Shown here piece after piece: positions 23,826 to 32,489 of a stretch of 64,000 nt of DNA. The position numbers were made by a program, and so were the translations under genes. Position 1 is the stretch's first letter; every line of letters starts with the position of its first letter. The notes under the pieces were generated by a model that did not search any database, was not told the DNA's origin, and worked only from the letters and a program-made list of their open reading frames with translations. Source of the DNA: Cellulosimicrobium cellulans (lineage in GTDB: Bacteria > Actinomycetota > Actinomycetes > Actinomycetales > Cellulomonadaceae); assembly GCF_006539945.1 (NCBI RefSeq), contig NZ_BJNZ01000001.1, positions 124,001 through 188,000 on the forward strand. The letters run 5' to 3'.

Positions 23826-23832
23826 GCTCTGA

Positions 23833-23838
23833 AGCATA
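23833..23838 (-). promoter_or_regulatory. Leaderless -10 box of the DUF234 ATPase gene
   Basis: TATGCT on the minus strand, seven bases before ATG 23825, in an A/T-rich segment that also holds the palindrome ACATTGCATGT (23838-23848). Confidence 0.5.
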
Positions 23839-23916
23839 CATTGCATGTAGGTAAAGAGTGTTCCCCTGCCAGAGCTCAGACCGGGGGCGAGGCGTCGTCC
23901 GGCGGGTGCCGCGGGC

Positions 23917-23954
23917 CGAGGTAGTGCCGGGGTCAGGACCCCGGCACTACCTCG
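23917..23954. terminator. Perfect 18-base-arm hairpin after metE
   Basis: CGAGGTAGTGCCGGGGTC and its exact complement around AG, 8 bases past the metE stop (minus strand). Strong terminator between metE and the ATPase gene; the perfect arms may also mean a REP-type element. Confidence 0.75.
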
Positions 23955-23961
23955 TGGACGA

Positions 23962-26478
23962 CTACGTCGCGAGCGTCGCGCGGACCGCCTTCGTCGCCGC
24001 GACGAGGTGCTCGAGCGACGGCACGGTCTCCTCGTAGCGGCGCGTCTTGAGGCCGCAGTCGGGGTTGACCCACACGACCTTCGGGTCGATCGACTTCACG
24101 GCGAGCTCCAGCAGCTCGGTGACCTCCTCCGTCGAGGGCACGCGCGGGCTGTGGATGTCGTAGACGCCCGGCCCGATGCCGCGCGCGTACCCGGCGTCGC
24201 GCAGCTCCGGCACGATCTCCATGCGGGAGCGCGCCGCCTCGACCGACGTCACGTCGGCGTCGAGGCCGTCGATCGCGCCGATGACCTCGCCGAACTCCGA
24301 GTAGCACAGGTGCGTGTGGATCTGCGTCGCCGCCTCCACGCCCGACGTCGCGAGCCGGAACGACCCGACCGACCAGTCGAGGTACGCGGGCTGGTCGGCC
24401 TTGCGCAGCGGCAGGAGCTCGCGCAGCGCGGGCTCGTCGACCTGGACGATCCCGATGCCGGCGGACTCGAGGTCCGCGATCTCGTCGCGCAGCGCGAGGC
24501 CCACCTGGTTCGCCGTGTCGCCGAGCGGCTGGTCGTCGCGCACGAACGACCACGCGAGGATCGTCACCGGCCCGGTGAGCATGCCCTTGACCGGCTTCTC
24601 GGTGAGCGATGCCGTGTACGACGACCACTCGACGGTGATCGGCGCCGGGCGCGTGACGTCGCCCCAGAGGATCGGCGGGCGCACGCAGCGCGACCCGTAC
24701 GACTGCACCCAGCCGTTCGCCGTGACGGCGAACCCGTCGAGGTGCTCCGCGAAGTACTGCACCATGTCGTTGCGCTCCGGCTCGCCGTGCACGAGCACGT
24801 CGAGGCCCAGCTCCTCCTGGAGCGCGACGACGCGCGCGATCTCCTCACGCATCGTGGTCGTGTAGTCCGCGTCGGAGAGGTCGCCCTTGGTCCACTGCGC
24901 ACGGGCGCGGCGGATCTCCGGCGTCTGCGGGAACGAGCCGATCGTGGTCGTCGGCAGCAGCGGCAGGTTCAGGCGCTCCTGCTGAGCCGCCGCGCGCTCG
25001 GCGTAGTCGCCGCGCGAGAAGTCCGCGTCGGTCAGCGCCGCGGCCCGCTCGCGCACCGCGGGCACGACGACGCCGCTCGCCTCCGCGCGGGACGCCACCG
25101 CCGCGCGGGACGCCTCGATCTGGGCCGCGACGGCGTCGCGACCCTCCGTGAGCGCGCGGGCGAGCGTCGCGACCTCGCCCACCTTCTGGTCGGCGAACGC
25201 GAGCCAGTCGCGCAGGCGCGGGTCGAGCGTCGTGCCCGACGCCGTCCCCGCCTCGGCGAACGCCTCGTCCTCCACGTCGTGCGGTACGTGCAGCAGCGAC
25301 GTCGACGTGCCGACCGAGACCGCGCCGGCACCCAGGCCCTCCACGGCGTCGACGACCTCGAGCTTCGCCGCGAGGTCCGCGCGCCACACGTTGTGCCCGT
25401 CGATCACGCCCGCGACGAGCGTCTTGCCTGCGAGGCCGGGGACACCGCCGTCGGCTGCCGTCGGGACGGCGCCCTTGACGAGGTCGATCGCGATCGCGTC
25501 GACGTCGGTGCCCGCGAGGAGCGCGAGCCCGTCCCGCGCCGCCCCACCGGCGGTCTCGGCACCGGCCTGGAGCCCGCCGAACGGCGCCGCAAGAAGGATC
25601 GCGGGCCGCACCCCGACTGCCGAGCCCGGGGTTGCGGGCCAGCCGGCGGTCGGCGTGGCGTCCAACCCCGGGCTCGGCACGGGGCGGAGGTCGGTCGCGA
25701 GGGCGCGGTACGCCGACTTCACCGCGGCGGCGACGTCGGCGAACGGGACGTCGACCGAGTCGGTGACGAGGATCGGCTCGTCGAGCTGCACCCACGGCGC
25801 GCCGGCCGCGGCGAGCGCGCGCAGCAGGTCGGCGTAGGCGGCGACGACGTCGTCCAGGCGGTCGAGCGGCGAGAACCCGGCGGGAGCGTCGTCGGCGGGC
25901 TTGGACAGCGCGAGGAACGTCACCGGCCCGACGACGACGGGCCGCGTCACGACGCCAGCCTCCTGGGCCTCGACGAATTCCCGCACGACGCGGTCGTCCA
26001 CGAACCGGATCGGGGTGTCCGGGCCGATCTCGGGCACGAGGTAGTGGTAGTTCGTGTCGAACCACTTGGTCATCTCGAGCGGGGCGTCGTCGCCCTGCCC
26101 CCGGGCCACGGTGAAGTAGCCCGCGAGGTCGAGGCGACCGGCGTCGTCGGTCAGCGACGCGAACCGCGACGGGACCGCCCCGAGGGCGGCGGCGACGTCG
26201 AGCACCTGGTCGTAGAAGGAGAACGACCCGGGGACGGACGCGTCGTCGGCGCCGAGGCCGAGGTCGACGAGCCGGCGGACGGTCGCGAGGCGCAGCTCGC
26301 GGGCAGTGGCCTCGAGCTCCTCGGCCGACGTCGTGCCGGCCCAGAACGCCTCGACGGCCTTCTTGAGCTCACGGCGACGCCCGATGCGCGGGTAGCCGAG
26401 CACGGTGCCGGCGGGGAACGCGGTGCCGACGGGAGGAGCGACCGGATTCTGGGTAGGGGAGGGTACGGAAGTGGCCAT
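23962..26478 (-). CDS. metE: Cobalamin-independent methionine synthase MetE
   Basis: An 838-residue enzyme (family usually ~755) that transfers a methyl group from methyltetrahydropteroyl-triglutamate to homocysteine. N-terminal half begins [20 protein letters not shown]; catalytic half has [34 protein letters not shown], the zinc ligands His-Cys in THLCYSEF, a Glu, and Cys in [11 protein letters not shown]. Residues ~267-287 are encoded by a palindrome with perfect 17-base arms and form a Pro/Gly/Thr-rich insertion before [10 protein letters not shown]. It lies 32 bases after metF on the same strand and is therefore under the same SAM riboswitch. Ribosome site AGAGG. Confidence 0.95.
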   Translation of the reverse strand: MATSVPSPTQNPVAPPVGTAFPAGTVLGYPRIGRRRELKKAVEAFWAGTTSAEELEATARELRLATVRRLVDLGLGADDASVPGSFSFYDQVLDVAAALGAVPSRFASLTDDAGRLDLAGYFTVARGQGDDAPLEMTKWFDTNYHYLVPEIGPDTPIRFVDDRVVREFVEAQEAGVVTRPVVVGPVTFLALSKPADDAPAGFSPLDRLDDVVAAYADLLRALAAAGAPWVQLDEPILVTDSVDVPFADVAAAVKSAYRALATDLRPVPSPGLDATPTAGWPATPGSAVGVRPAILLAAPFGGLQAGAETAGGAARDGLALLAGTDVDAIAIDLVKGAVPTAADGGVPGLAGKTLVAGVIDGHNVWRADLAAKLEVVDAVEGLGAGAVSVGTSTSLLHVPHDVEDEAFAEAGTASGTTLDPRLRDWLAFADQKVGEVATLARALTEGRDAVAAQIEASRAAVASRAEASGVVVPAVRERAAALTDADFSRGDYAERAAAQQERLNLPLLPTTTIGSFPQTPEIRRARAQWTKGDLSDADYTTTMREEIARVVALQEELGLDVLVHGEPERNDMVQYFAEHLDGFAVTANGWVQSYGSRCVRPPILWGDVTRPAPITVEWSSYTASLTEKPVKGMLTGPVTILAWSFVRDDQPLGDTANQVGLALRDEIADLESAGIGIVQVDEPALRELLPLRKADQPAYLDWSVGSFRLATSGVEAATQIHTHLCYSEFGEVIGAIDGLDADVTSVEAARSRMEIVPELRDAGYARGIGPGVYDIHSPRVPSTEEVTELLELAVKSIDPKVVWVNPDCGLKTRRYEETVPSLEHLVAATKAVRATLAT
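25618..25679. repeat. Palindrome inside metE (REP-like, family C)
   Basis: Perfect 17-base arms (25618-25634 and 25663-25679; core GCCGAGCCCGGGGTTG) around a 28-base loop. Translated in frame as an extra loop of MetE. Its GCCGAGCCCGGG core recurs in the palindrome at 12649-12695. Confidence 0.65.
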
Positions 26479-26510
26479 GATCGAAACCTCTTGCTGGTCC
26501 GGAGGACCGG

Positions 26511-27575
26511 TCAGACGGGCGTGCCGTGCGTGGCAGCGCTCGTCGTGGGCAGGGAGGTGCCGGTGACCCACGGCCCGCTGGCCAGGTCCGGGACGAGCGG
26601 GGCGGCGGCAGCGCTGGCGCTGCCCCCGGTCCCGCGCGACCCGCCGCCGAGGTGGACACCCTCGAGCAGGTCAAGTGCGGCGCGGTGCTTGTTGAACGTG
26701 TACACGTGCAGACCGGGCGCGCCCGCGTCGAGGACGCGCTGCGCGAGGTCGACGGTGTACGCGACCCCGTAGGCGTGCTGCGCCTCCGGGTCGGGCAGGG
26801 CGTCGAGCGCGTCCAGCAGGTGCTGGGGCGCGCGCACGCCCGTGAGCTCCTCGACGCGGCGGAGCCGCGCGGGCTCCGTCGTGGGCAGCAGCCCGGCGAG
26901 GATGGGGATCGTCACGCCGGCCGCGCGGGCCTCGGCGACGAAGTCGGTGTACGACGACGCGTCGTAGAAGAGCTGCGTGATCGCGAAGCTCGCGCCCGCC
27001 TGCTGCTTCTGCCACAGGCGGCGCACCTCCTGCGTGCGCGTCGTGCCCGCGGCGGGGTTGCCGTCGCAGAACGTCGCGACGGCGATCGTCAGCGGACGGG
27101 CAGCGCCGCGCAGCGCCGCGGCCGGGTCTGCCGCGCAGCGCGACGCCTCGACCTCGCGCAGGAGCGCGACGAGCTCGGTCGACGACCGGACGCCGTCGGG
27201 TGCGGGCTGCCAGTCCGGCTGGTCGCGCGGCGGGTCGCCCCGCAGCGCGAGGAAGCTGCGCACGCCCTCGTCGAGGAAGTCGTTGATGACCTCCTCGACG
27301 TCCTCGCGCGACGCCCCGACGCACGTGAGGTGCGCGATCGGCAGCACGGGCGTGCCCTGGAGCAGACGGCCGACGACCTGGCGTGCGGTCGCCCGGTCGG
27401 TCCCGGCCGCGCCGTACGTCACCGACACGAAGTCGGGGTGCGTCGCGACGAGCTGCCGCGCCGTCTCCCAGAACTTGGGCGCCGCGTCCGGGCGCCGCGG
27501 GGGCATGAGCTCGAACGAGACCGTCGGCCGTGCCGCCCCGCCGTGGGCCCGCCCGACGGCGTCCGCGACGCTCAC
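26511..27575 (-). CDS. metF: Methylenetetrahydrofolate reductase MetF
   Basis: A 354-residue FAD enzyme that reduces 5,10-methylene-THF to 5-methyl-THF, the methyl donor for MetE. Motifs: [10 protein letters not shown] with the catalytic Glu near residue 20, [61 protein letters not shown] and PILAGLLP. The C-terminal 50 residues are a Gly/Ala/Ser-rich extension absent from E. coli MetF. Start is GTG 27575, since the family begins close to the VSFE strand; the site upstream is GGGGCGAC, which can pair in the palindrome CCCCGGCCGGGG and might be masked by the riboswitch. First gene of the metF-metE operon. Confidence 0.93.
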   Translation of the reverse strand: MSVADAVGRAHGGAARPTVSFELMPPRRPDAAPKFWETARQLVATHPDFVSVTYGAAGTDRATARQVVGRLLQGTPVLPIAHLTCVGASREDVEEVINDFLDEGVRSFLALRGDPPRDQPDWQPAPDGVRSSTELVALLREVEASRCAADPAAALRGAARPLTIAVATFCDGNPAAGTTRTQEVRRLWQKQQAGASFAITQLFYDASSYTDFVAEARAAGVTIPILAGLLPTTEPARLRRVEELTGVRAPQHLLDALDALPDPEAQHAYGVAYTVDLAQRVLDAGAPGLHVYTFNKHRAALDLLEGVHLGGGSRGTGGSASAAAAPLVPDLASGPWVTGTSLPTTSAATHGTPV

Positions 27576-27659
27576 GACGTCGCCCCGGCCGGGGTGCGTG
27601 CGTGCGCGACCGCCGTCGGGCACGTGCTGCCCGGACGGTGCGCGAAGGATGCCTCTGAG

Positions 27660-27770
27660 ACCATTAGTCGCTCCATCGACCCTGGCGTTAGCACCTTTGT
27701 CCTCGGGAGGCTTCCGTCGGCGGGTTGCTGCGGTGTCGTCGAGCCAGGACTCTCGACCGCTCTGGATGGT
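27660..27770 (-). ncRNA. SAM-I (S-box) riboswitch upstream of metF-metE
   Basis: On the minus strand the leader has the S-box core in order: AGAG, a GCGGT/ACCGC stem with GGCTCGACGACACCG, the conserved CAGCAACC, a P3 arm, and AAGGTGCTAACGCC, closed by ACCAT/ATGGT (27766-27770 with 27660-27664). It should bind S-adenosylmethionine and turn off the operon when SAM is plentiful. Downstream, a hairpin (about 27609-27633) and a GGCC palindrome that covers the metF ribosome site are candidate expression platforms. This accounts for the gene-free stretch 27576-27907. Confidence 0.85.
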
Positions 27771-27907
27771 TGCCACGATCCTACGACCCATCCGACATGC
27801 GGTCGAGGGCGCCCGCCAGGTGAGACGTCCCGTCGGCGGGTGATCCCTCCCGCCGCCCTCTAAGGTGAGTCGCGACTCGTCGACCGACCCGAGCACAGGA
27901 GCCCGCC

Positions 27908-28171
27908 GTGTACGCCACTCCCACCCGCCCGATGACGCAGGACGAGCTCGACCGGATCTGCCGGGTGTGGGCCGACTGCGGCAGCGACGACCCCACCGAC
28001 CGGTGGCTCGAGCTCTGGGACGGCGGCGACGCCGACGACCACCCGGAGCAGCGCGACGCGATCGTCGCCATCGCGCGGGAGGTCGGCCTGGAGGCTGCGG
28101 TCGAGGACGGCGTCCTGCGCGTGCAGAAGACGCAGCAGCTCCACGACGAGATCGGCGCGCGCTGGATCTGA
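27908..28171 (+). CDS. Small acidic protein of unknown function
   Basis: An 87-residue, strongly acidic protein (TQDELDRICRVWADCGSDDPTDRWLELWDGGDADDHPEQ) with predicted helices and no membrane segment. It is divergent from metF and starts at GTG 27908 behind a CAGGAG ribosome site. I do not recognise the family. A charge-rich N-terminal helix followed by DAIVAIAREVGL suggests a compact helical fold. The end of the gene abuts a pair of direct repeats and then the convergent symporter gene. Confidence 0.6.
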   Translation: MYATPTRPMTQDELDRICRVWADCGSDDPTDRWLELWDGGDADDHPEQRDAIVAIAREVGLEAAVEDGVLRVQKTQQLHDEIGARWI

Positions 28172-28188
28172 CCAGGTCAGGGCTCCTG

Positions 28189-28231
28189 CGCTACAGATCT
28201 CACGCTCTCTACGCTACAGATCTCAGGCTCT
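28189..28231. repeat. Two direct repeats of 20 bp (period 23)
   Basis: CGCTACAGATCTCACGCTCT at 28189-28208 and the same sequence with one change at 28212-28231, in the gap between the convergent acidic-protein and symporter genes. Noticeably lower GC than the surroundings. Function unknown. Confidence 0.6.
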
Positions 28232-28240
28232 GCACCGTCG

Positions 28241-29764
28241 TCAACGGCGCCGGAGCTCCGGGACGTGCAGGCGCCGAAGGAACCGGTCGGTACGCAGCGG
28301 CGGGCCGTGGCGGTCGAGGAGCGACACGACGACGACGGTCGCCGTCGCGAGCGGGATGGTCCACGCCGCGGGCTGGGCGAGCAGGGCGCGCACGACGCCG
28401 GGCAGACCGTCCGCCGTCGTGCCGGACGAGCCCGTCCCGTAGCCCGCGGCCACGAGCGCGGACGAGGCGAGCAGCGCCGTCGCGCACAGGACGGACCCCA
28501 CGACCATCCCCGCCACCGCGCCGCGCGCGGTGAGGCGGCGCCACCACACGCCGAGCAGGATCACGGGCGACAGCGCGGAGGCGGCGAACACGAACACCGT
28601 CCCGACGCTCGTCACGAGGCCCTGGGGGATCGTGACGAGCGCGAACGCGAGCGGGATGAGCGTGCACGCGACCGCCGACCACCGGAACGACCGCACGGTC
28701 CCGCCGAACAGGTCCTGGCTCACGACGCCCGCGAGCGCCACCACGAGCCCCGACGAGGTGCCGAGGAACGCCGCGAACGCCCCGGCGACGACGAGGGCCG
28801 CGAGCAGCTCGCCGCCGAGGCCGGGCACGAGGCGGGTCGGCAGGGTGAGCACCACGGTGTCGGCGACCCCGGGCGTCGCGAGGTCGGGCGCGACGACCCG
28901 GGCGACGAGGCCGAGCGTGCTCGACACCATGTAGAAGACGCTGATCATCACGAGCACGACGACGGTCGTGCGACGGGCCGAGCCGCCGTCGGGCGAGGTG
29001 TAGAAGCGCACGAGGACGTGCGGCAGGCCGGTCGTGCCGAGCAGCAGCGCGAGCAGGAGCGAGACGGTTGCGTACGCGTCGAGGCCGCCGGGCCCGGCGT
29101 CGTGGGGGAACACGGCGGCGGGGTCGAACGTGACGGTCGCGCCGCCGGGCTCGAACGCCCCGCCGAGCGCCATGAGCACGAACACGAGGGGCAGCGCGAG
29201 CGCGGTGAGCTTGACCCAGAACTGGAACGCCTGGACGAACGTGATGGAGCGCATGCCGCCCGCCGCGACGACCGCGCTCACGACGACCGCGATCCCCACC
29301 GACCCGACCCACGGCGGCACGGGCGCGACGCTCGTGATGACGAGCGCCGCGCCGTGGAGCTGCGGCACCACGTAGAGCCACCCGATGACGAGCACGAGGA
29401 CGCTCGTGACGCGGCGCGCGACGACGGAGTCGAGCCGGGCGTGGACGAAGTCGGGGATCGTGTAGGCGCCGCTGCGGCGGAGCGGGCCGGCGACGAACAG
29501 CAGGACGAGCAGGTAGCCCGCCGCGTACCCGACGGGGAACCAGAACGCCTCGGCGCCGGAGAGCAGCACGAGCCCCGAGAGGCCGAGGAACGTGCCCGCG
29601 GACAGGTACTCGCCGCTGATCGCCGACGCGTTCCACACCGGGCGCACCGTGCGCGACGCGACGAAGAAGTCGCTCGTGGTGCGGGAGATGCGCAGGCCGT
29701 AGAACCCGATGAGGCCGGTCGCGAGCAGGAGCAGCCCGATCGCGACGAGGGGCAGCGCGCTCAC
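28241..29764 (-). CDS. Sodium:solute symporter (acetate/monocarboxylate type)
   Basis: A 507-residue member of the SSS family with about 13 helices. The N-terminal ISRTTSDFFVASRTVRPVWNASAISGEYLSAGTFLGLSG is characteristic of the ActP/MctC subgroup of cation/acetate-pyruvate symporters; helix 6-7 region LLLGTTGLPHVLVRFYTSP is also diagnostic. It would take up acetate, pyruvate or similar carboxylates with Na+. GTG 29764 overlaps the upstream DUF485 stop (GTGA), and this is the last gene of the LytS-LytTR-DUF485-symporter operon. Confidence 0.9.
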   Translation of the reverse strand: MSALPLVAIGLLLLATGLIGFYGLRISRTTSDFFVASRTVRPVWNASAISGEYLSAGTFLGLSGLVLLSGAEAFWFPVGYAAGYLLVLLFVAGPLRRSGAYTIPDFVHARLDSVVARRVTSVLVLVIGWLYVVPQLHGAALVITSVAPVPPWVGSVGIAVVVSAVVAAGGMRSITFVQAFQFWVKLTALALPLVFVLMALGGAFEPGGATVTFDPAAVFPHDAGPGGLDAYATVSLLLALLLGTTGLPHVLVRFYTSPDGGSARRTTVVVLVMISVFYMVSSTLGLVARVVAPDLATPGVADTVVLTLPTRLVPGLGGELLAALVVAGAFAAFLGTSSGLVVALAGVVSQDLFGGTVRSFRWSAVACTLIPLAFALVTIPQGLVTSVGTVFVFAASALSPVILLGVWWRRLTARGAVAGMVVGSVLCATALLASSALVAAGYGTGSSGTTADGLPGVVRALLAQPAAWTIPLATATVVVVSLLDRHGPPLRTDRFLRRLHVPELRRR

Positions 29765-30291
29765 GGGGCGCCTGCCTCGTCGGGGACTGCCTCGTCCGGC
29801 CCGGCCTCGCCGGGCCCTGCCGATCCCTCGGCGAGCGCGCGGTACCGGCGCTCGTTGCGCGCCGCCGCGACGGCGAACACGACCGCGAACGCGACGATCA
29901 CGGGGTAGAAGCCGTACGCGTGCACGATCCAGGGGAGCGGGACGCCGAGGATCACCACGGCGTCCAGGGCGGGCACCGCGCTCATCGTCACCGTGAGCAG
30001 GGTGACGACCACGAGGAACGAGACCACGCACGCGAGCCCGAGCCGGAGCTGCGCGCGGACGAGGCCGCGCGTGTAGTGGGCCACGTCGTCGTCCGGCTCC
30101 TCGGGGCGACCTCGCGAGGTGTCCGACGGCGGCCCGGTGTCGGGCCGCGCGTCCGTCGACCGGACGCGCACGCGCCCCCGGCCGAGCGCTGCGTCCGCGG
30201 CCGAGTGCTGCGTCCCTGGACGCAGCGCTGGAGCGGGAACGCATCCGTCGCCGGACGAGGTCGGGTCCGACGACGGGTCCGAGCCGGTCAC
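29761..30291 (-). CDS. DUF485 membrane protein with a REP element in its N-terminus
   Basis: A 176-residue protein: DUF485 family proteins (small two-helix membrane proteins) accompany ActP-type symporters. The core is LVRAQLRLGLACVVSFLVVVTLLTVTMSA and LPWIVHAYGFYPVIVAFAVVFAVAAARNERRYRAL. Typical members are ~100 residues; here the first ~75 residues are an extra Pro/Asp/Arg-rich extension, of which residues ~14-37 are encoded by a family-B palindrome (30183-30250). GTG 30291 overlaps the LytTR gene stop (GTGA). An internal later start cannot be excluded. Confidence 0.8.
   Translation of the reverse strand: MTGSDPSSDPTSSGDGCVPAPALRPGTQHSAADAALGRGRVRVRSTDARPDTGPPSDTSRGRPEEPDDDVAHYTRGLVRAQLRLGLACVVSFLVVVTLLTVTMSAVPALDAVVILGVPLPWIVHAYGFYPVIVAFAVVFAVAAARNERRYRALAEGSAGPGEAGPDEAVPDEAGAP
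30183..30250. repeat. REP-like palindrome, family B, inside the DUF485 gene
   Basis: 68 bp: two 33-base halves around CT. Each half is a double copy of a GAGYGCTGCGTCC unit. The left half agrees at 28 of 33 positions with that of the 68-bp element at 48238-48305, and the total length is identical. Translated in frame. Confidence 0.75.
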
Positions 30292-31214
30292 GACGGACCC
30301 CGGTGGGGGCCGAGCAGCGCCTCGCGCACCGCCGGGACCATGCGGCGGCTCACCGGGACCTCGTGGCCCGCGACGACGAGCGCGGGCTGCGCGCCGCCGA
30401 ACCGCGCCGCGGTCACGGCCGCGCGGTCCACGAGGTACGACCGGTGGACGCGCAGGAACCCGGCGGGGGCCCAGCGCTCCTCCAGGTCGGACAACGGCTC
30501 GCGCACGAGGAACTGCTCGGTGTCCGTCACGAGGCGCGAGTAGTCGCCCTGGGCCTGGACCCACCGGACGGCGCTGCGCCGGACGAGGCGCGTCGTCGTC
30601 CCGACGGTCACGACGAGCGTCTCGTCCTCCGGCGCCTCGGGGCCCGGCCGGGAGGGGGCGCCCGTCGGGGCTCCGCCCGTCGGCGGTGTCGACGCGCCGT
30701 CCGGTACGGCGCCGGGAGCACCGCCCCGCCCGGCGCGGTCCGCGACCCGCTCCACGACGCGGTCGACAGCACGCGTCAGGCGCTCGCGGCGCACGGGCTT
30801 GAGCACGTAGTCGACCGCCTCGACGTCGAACGCCTCGAGCGCGCGGGCCTCGTCGGCGGTGACGAACACGACGGCGGGCCGGTCGGCGAAGCGCGAGAGC
30901 GCACGGGCGAGGTCGAGGCCGGTGAGGCCGGGCATGTGGATGTCGAGGAACGCCGCGTCGACCGTGCGCGAGGAGAGCTCGCGCAGCGCCTCCGAGCCGG
31001 TCGCGACCCCGATCACGGTCCGCACGCGCGGGTCGCGCCGCAGCAGGGCGACGAGCTCGTCGAGCACGGGCCGTTCGTCGTCGGCGACGAGCACGTCGAG
31101 CCCGACGTCGGCCGGGTCGTCCTCGGACGCGGCGCCGGGGCTCGCCGGGCGGCGCGGCGGCTGGGCAGGCGTCCGCCCGCCCGCCGGGCCGGGTGTCGGG
31201 TCGGTGCCGGTCAC
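30288..31214 (-). CDS. LytTR-type response regulator
   Basis: A 308-residue regulator: receiver domain at ~38-150 (VLVADDE acidic pocket, phosphorylatable Asp91 in LDIHMPGLTG, Lys in YVLKPV), a variable Pro/Gly linker (~155-195), and a C-terminal LytTR DNA-binding domain (VRWVQAQGDYSRLVT, FLRVHRSYLVDRAAV, EVPVSRRMVPAVREAL). LytTR proteins bind two direct repeats of about 9 bp spaced ~21 bp apart; such a pair occurs upstream of cstA (38725-38754). The homologous BtsR/YpdB systems control pyruvate transporters. GTG start overlaps the kinase stop. Confidence 0.92.
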   Translation of the reverse strand: MTGTDPTPGPAGGRTPAQPPRRPASPGAASEDDPADVGLDVLVADDERPVLDELVALLRRDPRVRTVIGVATGSEALRELSSRTVDAAFLDIHMPGLTGLDLARALSRFADRPAVVFVTADEARALEAFDVEAVDYVLKPVRRERLTRAVDRVVERVADRAGRGGAPGAVPDGASTPPTGGAPTGAPSRPGPEAPEDETLVVTVGTTTRLVRRSAVRWVQAQGDYSRLVTDTEQFLVREPLSDLEERWAPAGFLRVHRSYLVDRAAVTAARFGGAQPALVVAGHEVPVSRRMVPAVREALLGPHRGPS

Positions 31215-32404
31215 GGCACGCTCACCTCCGTCTCGTGCAAGGGCTGGGACCGCGGCACGCGCAGGCGCACGAGCGTGCCGGAGCCGGGCGCGGTCTCGAT
31301 GTCGAGCGCGTGGTCGTCGCCGTAGAGCTGGCGCACACGTCGGTCGACGTTGCGCAGGCCCACGTGCTCGCTGCCGCGGGACGTGAGGAGCTCGCGCACG
31401 ACGGAGGGGTCCATGCCGACGCCGTCGTCCTCGACGGTGATCTCGGTCTGGGTGCCCTCGTCGCGCGCGGTGATGACGATCGTGCCGCCGCGCTCCCGGG
31501 GCTCCAGCCCGTGCCGGACCGCGTTCTCGACGAGCGGCTGCACCGACAGGAACGGGATGACGGTCGTCAGCGACTCGGGCGCGATCTGGAGGGTCACGGC
31601 GAGGCGCTCGCCGAACCGGGCGCGCTCCAGCTCGACGTAGGAGTGGATGGAGCGCAGCTCGTCCGCGAGGGTCGTGAAGTCGCCGCGGCCCCGGAACGAG
31701 TAGCGCGTGAAGTCGGCGAAGTCGAGCACGAGGTCACGCGCCCGCTCCGGGTCCGTGCTGATGAACGACGCGATGGCGCCGAGCGCGTTGTAGACGAAGT
31801 GCGGGCTGATCTGGGCGCGCAGAGCGCGCAGCTCGGCCTGCGCGAGCGCGGTGCGCGACGCTTCCAGCTCGCCCAGCTCGAGCTGGGCCGAGCACCACTG
31901 CGCGACCTCGCCCGTCGCGCGCACGAGCGGCGGGCGGACCGTGCCCGCGAACGCGACGACGACGCCCGCGACGCGCCCGCCCGCGACGACGGGCGCCCCG
32001 ACGGCGTCCGCGACGTCGCCGCCCTCGTGCCCGGCGGTCCCGCTCTCGACGTGCCGCCGACCGGTGGCGAGCACGCGCTCGGCGACCCGGCGCGCGTCGG
32101 GCTCGAGGGTCGTGCTGCCGTCGAGCGCGACCGCGCCCTCGGCGGTGATCACGGCGAGCGCGTCGGCGCCGAGGAGCTGTCGCAGCGAGCGGGCGGCGCG
32201 GCCGACGTCGTCGCCGTCGAGCCCGCCGCGCAGGTGCGTCGCGGCGCGCGACGCGAGGTGCAGGGTGCGGAACGTGGCGCGGTCCGAGTCGCTCCCGAGC
32301 TCGCGCGACCCCCGCGCGAGCCGCCAGGCGAGCACGAGCCCGAGGGTGAGCAGCACGCCCACGACGAGACCGGCGGCGGCGCCGGCGAATACGGGCCCGG
32401 ACAT
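31211..32404 (-). CDS. LytS-type sensor histidine kinase
   Basis: A 397-residue kinase of the LytS/YehU class. One N-terminal helix (residues 5-28), a GAF-like region (~60-165), then the His_kinase domain with ALRAQISPHFVYNALGAIASFI (phospho-acceptor His) and an HATPase_c domain with PLVENAVRHGLEP, EDDGVGM and GLRNVDRRVRQLYG. With only one helix it probably senses a cytoplasmic or membrane signal through the GAF-like part. Leaderless: TACGAT six bases before ATG 32404. First gene of an operon with the LytTR regulator, DUF485 and a carboxylate symporter, so it is likely to sense a carboxylate such as pyruvate or acetate. Confidence 0.9.
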   Translation of the reverse strand: MSGPVFAGAAAGLVVGVLLTLGLVLAWRLARGSRELGSDSDRATFRTLHLASRAATHLRGGLDGDDVGRAARSLRQLLGADALAVITAEGAVALDGSTTLEPDARRVAERVLATGRRHVESGTAGHEGGDVADAVGAPVVAGGRVAGVVVAFAGTVRPPLVRATGEVAQWCSAQLELGELEASRTALAQAELRALRAQISPHFVYNALGAIASFISTDPERARDLVLDFADFTRYSFRGRGDFTTLADELRSIHSYVELERARFGERLAVTLQIAPESLTTVIPFLSVQPLVENAVRHGLEPRERGGTIVITARDEGTQTEITVEDDGVGMDPSVVRELLTSRGSEHVGLRNVDRRVRQLYGDDHALDIETAPGSGTLVRLRVPRSQPLHETEVSVP

Positions 32405-32410
32405 GCAGCG

Positions 32411-32416
32411 ATCGTA
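32411..32416 (-). promoter_or_regulatory. Leaderless -10 box of LytS-LytTR operon
   Basis: TACGAT on the minus strand, six bases before ATG 32404. Confidence 0.55.
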
Positions 32417-32451
32417 ACCAGCGTCACGTCGTCTCCCGGCCCCTCCGGAGA

Positions 32452-32470
32452 TAAGGTGAGGCAAACCTAC
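32452..32470 (+). promoter_or_regulatory. Iron box (IdeR/DmdR operator) of siderophore-uptake genes
   Basis: TAAGGTGAGGCAAACCTAC agrees with the 19-bp DtxR/IdeR consensus TTAGGTTAGGCTAACCTAA at 15 positions. It is 20 bp upstream of the substrate-binding-protein start, so the Fe-loaded repressor would block transcription. Confidence 0.8.
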
Positions 32471-32489
32471 GCGTGAAGAAGGAAACCCT

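Noticed and set aside
28189-28231. CRISPR-like repeats
   Set aside because: Only two copies with a 3-base gap and no cas genes; likewise the pair upstream of cstA at 38720-38758.
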